This document shows positions 1-6,623 of a stretch of DNA of 7,489 nt, piece after piece. Both the position numbers and the translations under genes were made by a program. Where the stretch lies: positions 1-7,489 of the forward strand of contig JAIRXI010000271.1 in the NCBI GenBank assembly GCA_031268395.1, given 5' to 3'. Positions within the stretch are counted from its first letter, which is position 1. Each line of letters begins with the position of its first letter. Source of the stretch: Tannerella sp. Lineage in GTDB: Bacteria; Bacteroidota; Bacteroidia; Bacteroidales; Tannerellaceae. Under the pieces are notes generated by a model, which ran no database searches, was not told where the DNA came from, and saw nothing but the letters and a program-made list of their open reading frames with translations.

Positions 1-431
1 CGATCCCGTCGATGCTGGACTACAGGATACATGTCGACAGCGGCTCAATGTACAACACGCCGCCGGTGGTGCCCGTCTACGCCGCACTGCAGACGCTGAA
101 ATGGTACAGGGAACAGGGAGGCATCGCGACCCTGCAGCAGAAAAACATAGAAAAGGCCGCCCTTCTGTATGGCGAAATCGACCGGAACAGGCTGTTCCGG
201 GGCACAGCCGCCGTCGAAGACCGCTCCCTGATGAACGTATGTTTCGTGATGAACGACGAATACCGGGAACTGGAAGACACGTTCGGCGCCTTCGCCGCCG
301 CGCGCGGCCTGGTGGGTATCAAGGGGCACCGTTCGGTCGGCGGTTTCCGCGCATCCATCTACAACGCCATGCCGAAAAGCAGTGTAGAAGCGCTGGTCGA
401 GGCCATGAAATCATTTGAACAAACCGCTTAA
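1..431 (+). CDS. serC: Phosphoserine aminotransferase, C-terminal part
   Basis: This is the 3' end of a gene whose start lies left of the window; the reading frame is open from base 3 (IPSMLDYR...) to TAA at 429-431, about 142 residues of a protein usually near 360. SerC is a cytoplasmic PLP-dependent class V aminotransferase that converts 3-phosphohydroxypyruvate plus glutamate to phosphoserine plus 2-oxoglutarate; it also serves a step of PLP synthesis in some bacteria. The identifying segments are GSMYNTPP near the left edge, matching the SerC signature that follows the PLP-lysine region, and [17 protein letters not shown] near the C-terminus, which holds the His-Arg and second Arg that bind the substrate phosphate and carboxylate in known SerC structures. 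The PLP-binding lysine lies upstream of the window. The dehydrogenase gene for the preceding step follows after 12 nt, so the two are surely co-transcribed. The family call is firm. Confidence 0.95.
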   Translation, partial: IPSMLDYRIHVDSGSMYNTPPVVPVYAALQTLKWYREQGGIATLQQKNIEKAALLYGEIDRNRLFRGTAAVEDRSLMNVCFVMNDEYRELEDTFGAFAAARGLVGIKGHRSVGGFRASIYNAMPKSSVEALVEAMKSFEQTA

Positions 432-443
432 CCCCTTCTCTTT

Positions 444-1361
444 ATGAAAGTATTAATAGCCACCGACAAACCGTTTGCCGCCGCGGCGGTGAACGGCATC
501 CGCGAAACAGTCGAAGCCGCCGGCCTGGAATTGAAACTCCTGGAAAAATACACGGAAAAAGCACAACTGCTGGAGGCCGTCGCCGGCGTAGAAGCCGTCA
601 TCATCCGCAGCGACATCATCGACAGCGACGTACTGGATGCTGCCGGACAGTTGAAAATCGTCGTGCGCGCCGGCGCCGGCTACGACAATGTCGATCTGGC
701 AGCGGCAACAGCCCGCAAGGTCTGCGTGATGAATACGCCGGGACAGAATGCCAATGCCGTGGCCGAACTGGCACTGGGACTGATGGTCTACGGCGTGCGC
801 AACTTCTTCAGCGGCACTTCGGGAACAGAACTCAGCGGCAAAAAACTGGGCATCCATGCCTACGGCAACGTCGGCCGCAACGTGGCACGCATCGCCGGAG
901 GCTTTGGCATGGAAGTGTACGCCTTCGACGCATACTGCCCGGCGGAGACAATCGAAAAAGACGGCGTAAAACCGCTGGCAACGGCAGAAGAACTGTATGC
1001 CACCTGCCCGTTCATCTCGCTGCACATCCCGGCAACCGCCGAGACCGAACATTCCATTAACCACTCCCTGCTGTCGAGAATGCCCCCGGGCGCCATGCTG
1101 ATCAACACCGCCCGCCGGGAAGTCATTCACGAAGCCGACCTGGCCGGGATCATGGAAGAACGGCCGGACTTCAAATACCTCAGCGACGTTGCCCCGTCGA
1201 ACCATGCCCGGATGAAAGAAAAATTCCCCGGACGCTACTTCAGTACGCCGAAAAAGATGGGCGCCCAGACAGCCGAAGCCAACATCAACGCGGGCATTGC
1301 CGCCGCCCGGCAAATCGTAGATTTCCTGCAAAACGGAAACGAAACCTTCAGAGTCAACTGA
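444..1361 (+). CDS. serA: D-3-phosphoglycerate dehydrogenase, short ACT-less lysine type
   Basis: This is a cytoplasmic NAD-dependent 2-hydroxyacid dehydrogenase of 305 residues. The likely reaction is 3-phosphoglycerate to 3-phosphohydroxypyruvate, the first step of serine synthesis. Visible motifs are RAGAGYDNVD (75-84), NTPGQNANAVAE (97-108), a nucleotide-binding turn AxGxxG (139-144, alanine replacing the first glycine of GxGxxG), an acidic Asp162 at the end of the next strand consistent with NAD rather than NADP, and NTAR with catalytic Arg224. The protein stops after the catalytic fold, so the regulatory ACT domain of E. coli-type SerA is absent and serine feedback through ACT cannot occur. 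The usual Glu of the DVFxxEP segment appears replaced (DVAPSN, 248-253), and the usual TPH histidine is replaced by TPKKMG (Lys270/Lys271). As I recall, Bacteroides and Entamoeba enzymes share this lysine type. The ATG start gives a 12-nt gap to serC. The position next to serC supports PGDH over other 2-hydroxyacid dehydrogenases such as PdxB. Confidence 0.88.
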   Translation: MKVLIATDKPFAAAAVNGIRETVEAAGLELKLLEKYTEKAQLLEAVAGVEAVIIRSDIIDSDVLDAAGQLKIVVRAGAGYDNVDLAAATARKVCVMNTPGQNANAVAELALGLMVYGVRNFFSGTSGTELSGKKLGIHAYGNVGRNVARIAGGFGMEVYAFDAYCPAETIEKDGVKPLATAEELYATCPFISLHIPATAETEHSINHSLLSRMPPGAMLINTARREVIHEADLAGIMEERPDFKYLSDVAPSNHARMKEKFPGRYFSTPKKMGAQTAEANINAGIAAARQIVDFLQNGNETFRVN

Positions 1362-1398
1362 CGGGCAGCCGGCCGTCGCCAGTCACCGAAAAAAGCGT

Positions 1399-2646
1399 AT
1401 GAAAGTAAAACCGTTCAGAGGCATCCGCCCTCCCGAAGCGCTGGTCGAGCAGATCGCCTCGCGTCCGTACGACGTGCTCAGCTCGGACGAAGCGCGCGAA
1501 GAAGCCAGCGGGAACAACTATTCCCTGTACCACATCATCAAACCCGAAATCGACTTCCCGGCAGGGACGGACGAACATTCCCCGGCCGTCTACGAGCGGG
1601 CCGTCGCCAGTTTCAACCACTTTCGCGACGCCGGATGGCTGGTGCAGGACGACCGGGAACAGTACTACATCTATGCCCAGACTATGAACGGAAAGACCCA
1701 GTACGGACTGGTTATCTGCGTACATGTGGACGACTACCTGGCCGGACGGATCAGGAAGCATGAACTGACGCGCTGCGACAAGGAAGAAGACCGCATGAAA
1801 CACGTGCGCGGCAGCAACGCCAATATCGAACCTGTCTTCTTCGCCTTTCCCGACCATGCGGCGCTCGACGGACTGGTTGCCAGGCATACGCAAACCACAG
1901 CGCCGGAGTATGATTTCGTCGCCCGGCCGGAAAATGTCCGTCACACGTTCTGGACTGTCGGCGACGGCGACGACATCGCCCGCATCACGGAAGCCTTTGC
2001 CTCCATGCCGTCGCTCTACATAGCCGACGGCCATCACCGTTCGGCGGCGGCGGCGCTGGTCGGCGCGGAGAAAGCGCGGCAGAACCCTGCACACCGCGGC
2101 AGCGAGGACTACAACTACTTTATGGCCGTCTGTTTCCCGGCCAGCCAGCTCACGATCATCGACTACAACCGGCTGGTGAAAGACCTGAACGGATTGACGG
2201 AAGAGGCCTTTCTCTGGAAACTGGCCAAAAACTTTGTCGTCGAGGAAAAGGGCAGCGAGCCGTTCAGGCCCGAACGCTTACACCGGTTCTCGCTCTACCT
2301 GGGCGGACGGTGGTATGCACTTACGGCCAGGGAAGGAACCTGTGACGAGAGCGACCCCGTCGGTTCGCTCGACGTGACCGTCTCGTCGAACCTGATACTG
2401 GACGAAATACTGGACATCAAAGACCTGCGCACCGACAGGCGCATCGACTTCGTCGGCGGCATCCGCGGTCTGGACGAACTGAAACGGCGGGTAGACAGCG
2501 GAGAGATGCGCCTGGCGCTGGCGCTGTATCCCGTGTCCATGCAGCAACTCATCCGCATTGCCGATTCGGGAAACATCATGCCTCCCAAAACAACATGGTT
2601 TGAACCGAAACTGCGTTCGGGGCTGGTCATTCATTCGCTTGAGTAA
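1399..2646 (+). CDS. DUF1015 family protein, possible serine kinase-like enzyme
   Basis: This 415-residue soluble protein has the DUF1015 pattern: an N-terminal RPYDVLS segment (22-28), a KHELTRCDKEEDR block (120-132) and LYIADGHHRSAAAA with DGHHR at 210-214. DGHHR corresponds to the nucleotide/phosphate-handling motif of the ParB/sulfiredoxin-like fold, which also includes the free-serine kinases SerK (archaeal) and SbnI. No signal peptide or membrane segment is seen. The gene starts with ATG 37 nt after the dehydrogenase and is the last gene before a strong terminator, so it is the third gene of the serine operon. The context suggests a role at the serine/phosphoserine step: phosphorylation of serine, the reverse direction, or sensing of a pathway intermediate. 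I recall reports that some bacterial DUF1015 proteins phosphorylate free serine, but I cannot confirm that for this subfamily. The family call is firm; the biochemical role is inferred. Confidence 0.9.
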   Translation: MKVKPFRGIRPPEALVEQIASRPYDVLSSDEAREEASGNNYSLYHIIKPEIDFPAGTDEHSPAVYERAVASFNHFRDAGWLVQDDREQYYIYAQTMNGKTQYGLVICVHVDDYLAGRIRKHELTRCDKEEDRMKHVRGSNANIEPVFFAFPDHAALDGLVARHTQTTAPEYDFVARPENVRHTFWTVGDGDDIARITEAFASMPSLYIADGHHRSAAAALVGAEKARQNPAHRGSEDYNYFMAVCFPASQLTIIDYNRLVKDLNGLTEEAFLWKLAKNFVVEEKGSEPFRPERLHRFSLYLGGRWYALTAREGTCDESDPVGSLDVTVSSNLILDEILDIKDLRTDRRIDFVGGIRGLDELKRRVDSGEMRLALALYPVSMQQLIRIADSGNIMPPKTTWFEPKLRSGLVIHSLE

Positions 2647-2654
2647 TATCGGAA

Positions 2655-2720
2655 ATCCGGGGAGGCCCCCGGATGGGGATAAGGCAAAACCAGTCGGAAA
2701 AATGATTTCCCCGGATGGGG
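2655..2720 (+). repeat. Repeated 12-mer with alternative hairpins downstream of the DUF1015 gene
   Basis: The sequence CCCCGGATGGGG occurs twice, at 2667-2678 and 2709-2720, 42 bp apart, each followed by a similar purine-rich ATAAGG/GAAGG tail. ATCCGGGG at 2655-2662 is the exact complement of CCCCGGAT in both copies. It can form an 8-bp stem with a 4-nt loop using the first copy, or a 9-bp stem with the second copy (2708-2716). Neither hairpin is followed by a T tract, so neither resembles an intrinsic terminator on its own. The block could be a processing or 3'-end stability element, a remnant of a short palindromic repeat family, or local duplication. Confidence 0.6.
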
Positions 2721-2732
2721 GAAGGCCGCACG

Positions 2733-2763
2733 GGCCCGTCGATGCAACACGACGGGCCGTTTT
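2733..2763 (+). terminator. Rho-independent terminator of the serine operon
   Basis: A perfect 9-bp inverted repeat, GGCCCGTCG (2733-2741) and CGACGGGCC (2750-2758), encloses an 8-nt loop and is followed after one G by TTTT (2760-2763). It lies about 87 nt past the DUF1015 stop codon. There is no T tract on the other side, so it should act mainly on + strand transcripts. It ends two bases before the stop codon of the convergent DUF4350 gene and therefore separates the two operons. Confidence 0.85.
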
Positions 2764-2765
2764 CA

Positions 2766-4058
2766 TTAACCGCTAATCAGCTGTTTCCATTCGTTCATCC
2801 GGTCGATGTGGCGCTTCATCGCCTCCTCGCTCACCTGCGTCTGTTCGCGCAGATGATATTTCAGTTCCCTGAACGCCGGCCAGATCAGGCCGGCATCCAG
2901 TCCCGTCTTCTCCGCCAGCCGGGCGCTGATTTCCGTATCCGGTTCGCCGGACTGCAGGTCGAGGCCGCTCAGCTGCTTTACCTCGCTGCAGAAATACAGA
3001 TACTTTCTATACAGCAGATCCTTACAGTCTTTCCGCCGGTAATACAGGCGACCGATCAACTGTGTGAAGCGGAGCATTTCGTTGGCCGGGGGACGGACCA
3101 CCGGGATCACCCACTGCCGCCGCCGGGAGGCAAAGAACATACACAGGAGCAGCGTGGCCAGCGATACGTACAAAGCCCACTGTAGCGGCGGCTGGCTCAG
3201 CAGGTAGCGCAGCGGACTTTCCGACCGGGCGCTGTTGACGCCGTATGCCTCCGTCCGTATCACCGGAAAACCTTTCAGGTACGAAAGCAGACGGAAGGCA
3301 TACGCGGCATTGTCGCCGTCCAGCAGGCCGTAATTCGTGAACATCAGCGGCGTGCCGACCAGGAACAGTTCGCCCTCGCCGACGGAGAGGCGCAACGCAA
3401 CGGCCTCGCCCTGCCCGTTGCGCACCAGCACCCGGGACGGGCCGCGGCACGGACGCCGAACCGCCGCCTCCGCATTTTCCTCCAGGACGGTCGGGTGCAT
3501 GTGCGGAAAGACGGCGTACACCTTTTCCGGATGCAGCGAGTCGACGCCCAGAAAAAGACTGTCGCGCCCGAGGCCTTTCCTTGCATCCTGATCCATGGCC
3601 CGGATGCGGTAGTACCAGTTATACGATTCCGAGAGACCGAACGTGTCGCACAGGGCGTCCCGGAAAGACTCGAGACACAGCATCACCCTGTTTCCCCGTT
3701 TCAGCAGCGTTTGCAGCGACCGGATGTCCAGCTCCGAAAAATCGACGATATGCTCCGTCACCAGGATGGAGCGCCGTTCTTCCGGGGGAAGCGGTTCCTC
3801 CTCCGGTTCGTCCGGTTCGTCCCTGTCTTCCGGCATTTCCCGGAGCAACTGGTAAAACGTCCGGTTGACGACCTGATACCCTTCGATGGAGGAGGAAAGC
3901 ACGTCGTCGAAGACGTAACTGCCGAACGGCTGCCTGTCGTAGCGGCTGAACGTAGGCCGCCAGGAAAACTTCTTCGGCGTGTAATACTGATACAGGAACA
4001 CCAGCAGCAGGCCCGCGGCCAGCAGCAGGAAATAGAGCCTGTTACCCGTCAGTTTCAC
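2766..4058 (-). CDS. DUF4350 domain membrane protein
   Basis: This 430-residue protein is anchored by an N-terminal hydrophobic segment (about 8-24, no clear cleavage site) and a second one at about 294-310 followed by the positive cluster SRRRQW. The segment between them (about 25-290) would face the periplasm and carries the DUF4350 pattern, including GEGELFLVGTPLMFTNYGLL (227-246) and then DNAAYAFRLL; this region is thought to resemble the glutamine-amidotransferase-like fold of gliding/ABC accessory proteins. The C-terminal 120 residues should be cytoplasmic and are rich in charged helices. A low-complexity acidic stretch at 77-95 (EDRDEPDEPEEEPLPPEE) is encoded partly by a 9-bp tandem duplication (3802-3819). 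The start is GTG at 4056-4058, overlapping the end of the DUF4129 gene by 17 nt and preceded by a strong Shine-Dalgarno sequence. It is the last gene of the leftward operon. The molecular function is unknown; family partners often include MoxR and DUF58 proteins, not found here. Confidence 0.85.
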   Translation of the reverse strand: MKLTGNRLYFLLLAAGLLLVFLYQYYTPKKFSWRPTFSRYDRQPFGSYVFDDVLSSSIEGYQVVNRTFYQLLREMPEDRDEPDEPEEEPLPPEERRSILVTEHIVDFSELDIRSLQTLLKRGNRVMLCLESFRDALCDTFGLSESYNWYYRIRAMDQDARKGLGRDSLFLGVDSLHPEKVYAVFPHMHPTVLEENAEAAVRRPCRGPSRVLVRNGQGEAVALRLSVGEGELFLVGTPLMFTNYGLLDGDNAAYAFRLLSYLKGFPVIRTEAYGVNSARSESPLRYLLSQPPLQWALYVSLATLLLCMFFASRRRQWVIPVVRPPANEMLRFTQLIGRLYYRRKDCKDLLYRKYLYFCSEVKQLSGLDLQSGEPDTEISARLAEKTGLDAGLIWPAFRELKYHLREQTQVSEEAMKRHIDRMNEWKQLISG

Positions 4059-4677
4059 CGCTGCCTCCTTTCCCGAGTTCGTCCTGGATGCGGCGCATGG
4101 CGTCGAACAGTTCGCGCGTGGCCCGGAAGTTGCCGTAGCGCACCTGCAGGAAGCGGCCGGTAAAATCGCGAAACGAAGCCCGCAGGCCGGCCGGCTTCAG
4201 TTCAAGGGTATATTCCGTCGGGGTCTTGTATATCTGCCAGTCGATCCACTGCCTGTCGGCGGCCAGACGCAGCGTCTGGAGGTAAAGCATCCGGACGGCC
4301 AGGCGGAAATCGTCTGCCGCAAGCGCCGCCGCCAGTTCCTTCTCGAAGTCGATGCGGTAGATATTTTCTTCCTCCACTTCGCAGGTCAGCGGTTTCTTCT
4401 TTTCCCGGAAAAACAGTTCCGGACGCATCCGGTAGATAAAGAAGGCGATCAGCCCCACAGCCAGCAGGAAGATGCCGGTCAGCAGCCAGACGGTCACGCT
4501 TTCCGCCGCTTCGTTGCCGAAAATGTGCCCGAGGAGGCGCTCCAGCCAGCGCCGGACGATCTCCAGAAGGTCGTATTCCGGGGCGCCCAGCTGACTGTTG
4601 TAGTCGAAGCGGCTGTCGGCCCGGTATGCGGCGATGCGGGCCGTGTCGCAGACGAAGGTGTCGGCCGGATGCGTCAC
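4042..4677 (-). CDS. DUF4129 domain membrane protein
   Basis: This 211-residue protein has one membrane segment (about 62-83), preceded by a roughly 60-residue region and followed by RMRPELFFREKKK, which places the C-terminal domain in the cytoplasm. The C-terminal DUF4129 pattern runs from about 110 to 195: DDFRLAVRMLYLQTLRLAADRQWIDWQIYKTP, then RDFTGRFLQVRYGNF. The N-terminus DTARIAAYRADSRFDYN resembles the pre-membrane region I associate with Bacteroidota members of the family. The start must be GTG at 4675-4677: an in-frame stop lies five codons upstream and no in-frame ATG lies between. GTG follows the stop codon of the upstream gene by 2 nt, so translation is likely coupled. DUF4129 domains are widespread next to transglutaminase, DUF58 or MoxR genes and have no established biochemical activity. 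A role in an envelope or membrane-protein assembly complex with the neighbouring genes is inferred from context only. Confidence 0.85.
   Translation of the reverse strand: MTHPADTFVCDTARIAAYRADSRFDYNSQLGAPEYDLLEIVRRWLERLLGHIFGNEAAESVTVWLLTGIFLLAVGLIAFFIYRMRPELFFREKKKPLTCEVEEENIYRIDFEKELAAALAADDFRLAVRMLYLQTLRLAADRQWIDWQIYKTPTEYTLELKPAGLRASFRDFTGRFLQVRYGNFRATRELFDAMRRIQDELGKGGSGETDG
4064..4071 (-). promoter_or_regulatory. Shine-Dalgarno sequence for the GTG-started DUF4350 gene
   Basis: On the - strand AAAGGAGG lies 5 nt upstream of the GTG start at 4058 and inside the last codons of the DUF4129 gene. It is a near-perfect anti-16S complement at a good spacing. It supports the GTG start and suggests re-initiation or coupled translation at the 17-nt gene overlap. 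Such sequences are uncommon in Bacteroidota. Confidence 0.6.
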
Positions 4678-4679
4678 GG

Positions 4680-5609
4680 TTACAGGCTGTCAAAGTTTGC
4701 GATGTCCGTCTTCACGGTGACGTCTTCCCTTTTCTCGCGCAGGTGGAAGTACTGGAAAGCCGTTCCCGTCACGCTGATAATGAGGCTGACATACGTTCCG
4801 CAGGCCATGACGACTCCCAGGAGATAGGTGAGACTCTGGTACCAGAGGAAGGACGTGACGGGTGCGTCGGGCGAGAGCTGCGAGAAGACGGAGCCGACAA
4901 TGCTTATGAGGGTCCAGGGGAGACTCGTGACGCCGCTGAGGATATTGGCCAGCAGTCCGAAGACGAGCACTACCAGGAAAGTCTCGCCCCAGGCGGAAAA
5001 GCCGTATTTCAGCGCCTTGCGCAGGGCGGTGGCGAAGGGGAGGTCTTCGAAGAGGTAAAGCGGCGTGAAGAGGGCGAAGGGTACCATGACGGCTACGGTG
5101 GCGACCAGCAGCAGGGGGAACGTGATGGCCAGCGTCCAGAGCGCCATCCATCCCAGCACAGCGATGACGGCTACGGCTGCGACAACCATGCCGAAGACGA
5201 AAAGCACGATCCGCAGCGCCTTGAGGATGTTGACCTCAAAGAGCGCCCTGAAGTCGGCAAAGACAAGTCCTTCCAGGCGCCTGTCGCGCCGTTCATAGGT
5301 TTGCAGCAGGCTGTACGCCAGCGCCGAAAGAAGGACGGAGCCAAGCATGGTGCAGAGGAGCAGCAGTACGTAGGGGACTGCGGCGGAAGCGAGATTGCTC
5401 AACTGGCCTTCCAGCACACCTGCTGTATACACCCGCATGAAAGAGTCCATCAGGAAAGACTGGATCAGGCAGAGCGGCAGCGTCACGTAGAGGGTATATT
5501 TCAGCAGCGGTTTCAGGTTCTCGCGCAGGAAATCGAAGGTGACGCTCATTTTTTCGCTAAATGTCCGCGCCCTGTAAAACTGGATTCGGGGTTTTGGGGG
5601 AATGTTCAT
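4680..5609 (-). CDS. Multi-pass membrane protein of unknown function
   Basis: From the preferred start this is a 309-residue integral membrane protein with about six hydrophobic segments (roughly 36-54, 77-103, 132-157, 158-184, 209-242 and 258-281). The N-terminus is basic and contains RTFSEKMSVTFDFLRENLKPLLKY, and the tail after the last helix is short and charged. The helix layout resembles the membrane domain of YciC/glycerophosphodiester-phosphodiesterase-associated proteins, but I see no catalytic motif and assign no function. Three starts are possible: ATG at 5651, 5609 and 5549. I chose 5609 because the conserved-looking ARTFSEK region would be lost from 5549, while the segment upstream of 5609 (MSYSIIFIYQTNYV) lies within the coding end of the SpoIIM gene. 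This start overlaps the SpoIIM gene by 53 nt; 5549 would instead leave a 7-nt gap. It sits between SpoIIM and DUF4129 genes and is almost certainly co-transcribed with them. Confidence 0.8.
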   Translation of the reverse strand: MNIPPKPRIQFYRARTFSEKMSVTFDFLRENLKPLLKYTLYVTLPLCLIQSFLMDSFMRVYTAGVLEGQLSNLASAAVPYVLLLLCTMLGSVLLSALAYSLLQTYERRDRRLEGLVFADFRALFEVNILKALRIVLFVFGMVVAAVAVIAVLGWMALWTLAITFPLLLVATVAVMVPFALFTPLYLFEDLPFATALRKALKYGFSAWGETFLVVLVFGLLANILSGVTSLPWTLISIVGSVFSQLSPDAPVTSFLWYQSLTYLLGVVMACGTYVSLIISVTGTAFQYFHLREKREDVTVKTDIANFDSL

Positions 5610-6552
5610 GACGTAATTGGTTTGGTAAATAAATATAATAGAATATGACAAACAAGACGGAAAGGAGGATAAAACTGCCGCGGATAACGGTGGGTATCCC
5701 GGTGTGGCGCGTCAGAAAACTTTCGATGAAGGCGGCGAGGATGAAAAAGGGTACTGTCCCGACTGCGATTTTCAGTCCGCGCATGGCGCCCCGGCGGAAG
5801 GCGTACCCGCGCGGATACGTCCCCGGGAAGAGCCATCCGTTGCCGAGGGCAAATCCGGCTGCTCCGGCCACCACCAGCGCCGAGATCTCCAGCGTCCCGT
5901 GCAGCCAGATGGCCGGCAGCGATTCCATCCCGACATGCTGCTGGAAGCAGAACGTCTGGAACGTGCCGATCATCACGCCGTTGTAGAACAGCGCCGCGCC
6001 CGTGCCGAATCCGCTCAGCAGTCCGAGGAGGAAAACGACGAAGGAGGCGCGCACGTTGTTTATCAGGATGAGAAAGAACATCGAGAGGGGCGACCTGTCG
6101 GCGTAGACGGCCATCGGTTCGCCCCGGCTGATATTGTCGAGCGTCATGTCGATGTAGCCGTCGCCCATGATAAGGCGGGGAAAGAGGTCGTCGTTCAGGG
6201 TGGAGAGGCAGCCAATGGCCGCGCTGACCAGGAAGACCAGGAGGGAATAGCTCAGTTCCTTCCGCGAGGCATACATGACGCGCGGGACTTCGGTCTTCCA
6301 GAAGGCGGCGATCCGCGAGGCAGGTTCCTTCCTGTTTCCATAGAGGGAGTGGTGGAGGGCCGAGGCCAGGTTGTTGAGGTAGACGGTGATGCGCGAATGT
6401 GGGTAGTGGCTTTGCGAAAAGGACAGGTCGGACGTAATTTCCATATACGCATCTGCCAGGCGTTCGGGATGTTCTTCCGATGCCCTGTCTACCACCGATT
6501 CGAGTCTTTTCCACTGCTCGATGTGCCTGCGTATGAACGATATTTCCTTCAT
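5557..6552 (-). CDS. SpoIIM/DUF95 family membrane protein
   Basis: This 331-residue protein matches the SpoIIM (DUF95) family found in many non-sporulating bacteria. A soluble helical N-terminus (1-100, rich in Arg, Glu and His) is followed by membrane segments at about 101-118, 155-190, 221-241, 260-280 and 290-309. The family landmark is LPAIWLHGTLEISALVVAGAAG (212-233) with HGTLE at 218-222; an upstream NNVRASFVVFLLGLLSGFGTG (165-185) also fits. The name comes from the Bacillus engulfment protein, but sporulation is not implied in this lineage. ATG at 6550-6552 is the best start: the frame stays open far upstream, but that part is only the antisense of the RDD gene. This is the first gene of the leftward operon, 50 nt behind a TATTTTTG box. 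The C-terminal 17 residues lie in the overlap with the next gene. The exact biochemical role is unknown. Confidence 0.88.
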   Translation of the reverse strand: MKEISFIRRHIEQWKRLESVVDRASEEHPERLADAYMEITSDLSFSQSHYPHSRITVYLNNLASALHHSLYGNRKEPASRIAAFWKTEVPRVMYASRKELSYSLLVFLVSAAIGCLSTLNDDLFPRLIMGDGYIDMTLDNISRGEPMAVYADRSPLSMFFLILINNVRASFVVFLLGLLSGFGTGAALFYNGVMIGTFQTFCFQQHVGMESLPAIWLHGTLEISALVVAGAAGFALGNGWLFPGTYPRGYAFRRGAMRGLKIAVGTVPFFILAAFIESFLTRHTGIPTVIRGSFILLSVLFVIFYYIYLPNQLRHEHSPKTPNPVLQGADI

Positions 6553-6602
6553 TCCTGAATGTTGCCGGAGCGGTCTTTGCCGGGATGCTCCCGATGCGGT
6601 CG

Positions 6603-6610
6603 CAAAAATA
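6603..6610 (-). promoter_or_regulatory. Putative -7 promoter box for the leftward SpoIIM operon
   Basis: On the - strand TATTTTTG fits the Bacteroidales -7 consensus TAnnTTTG exactly and lies 50 nt upstream of the SpoIIM start codon at 6552. I see no convincing TTTG -33 element at the expected distance, so the call rests on the -7 box, the AT-rich island and the divergent gene layout. Confidence 0.5.
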
Positions 6611-6623
6611 CGACTTTTATTCA

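Noticed and set aside
453..1331. Long open frame on the - strand across the dehydrogenase gene
   Set aside because: The protein is rich in Cys, His, Gln and Phe with no domain, and it is exactly antisense to a well-supported gene; long antisense frames are expected in GC-rich DNA.
1354..2094. Long open frame on the - strand across the DUF1015 gene
   Set aside because: It lies antisense to a firm gene, has no recognisable motif, and its codon pattern mirrors the + strand gene.
2558..3185. Open frames on the + strand spanning the operon junction
   Set aside because: They cross the terminator and repeat block or run antisense to DUF4350, and encode no recognisable protein.
4626..5648. 340-codon open frame on the + strand opposite the membrane-protein gene
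   Set aside because: The product is extremely hydrophilic (Glu, Gln, Arg, Asp) because it is the complement of hydrophobic membrane codons; no domain or start signal is seen.
5704..6558. 284-codon open frame on the + strand opposite the SpoIIM gene
   Set aside because: It is the complement of a recognised SpoIIM protein and has no motif of its own.
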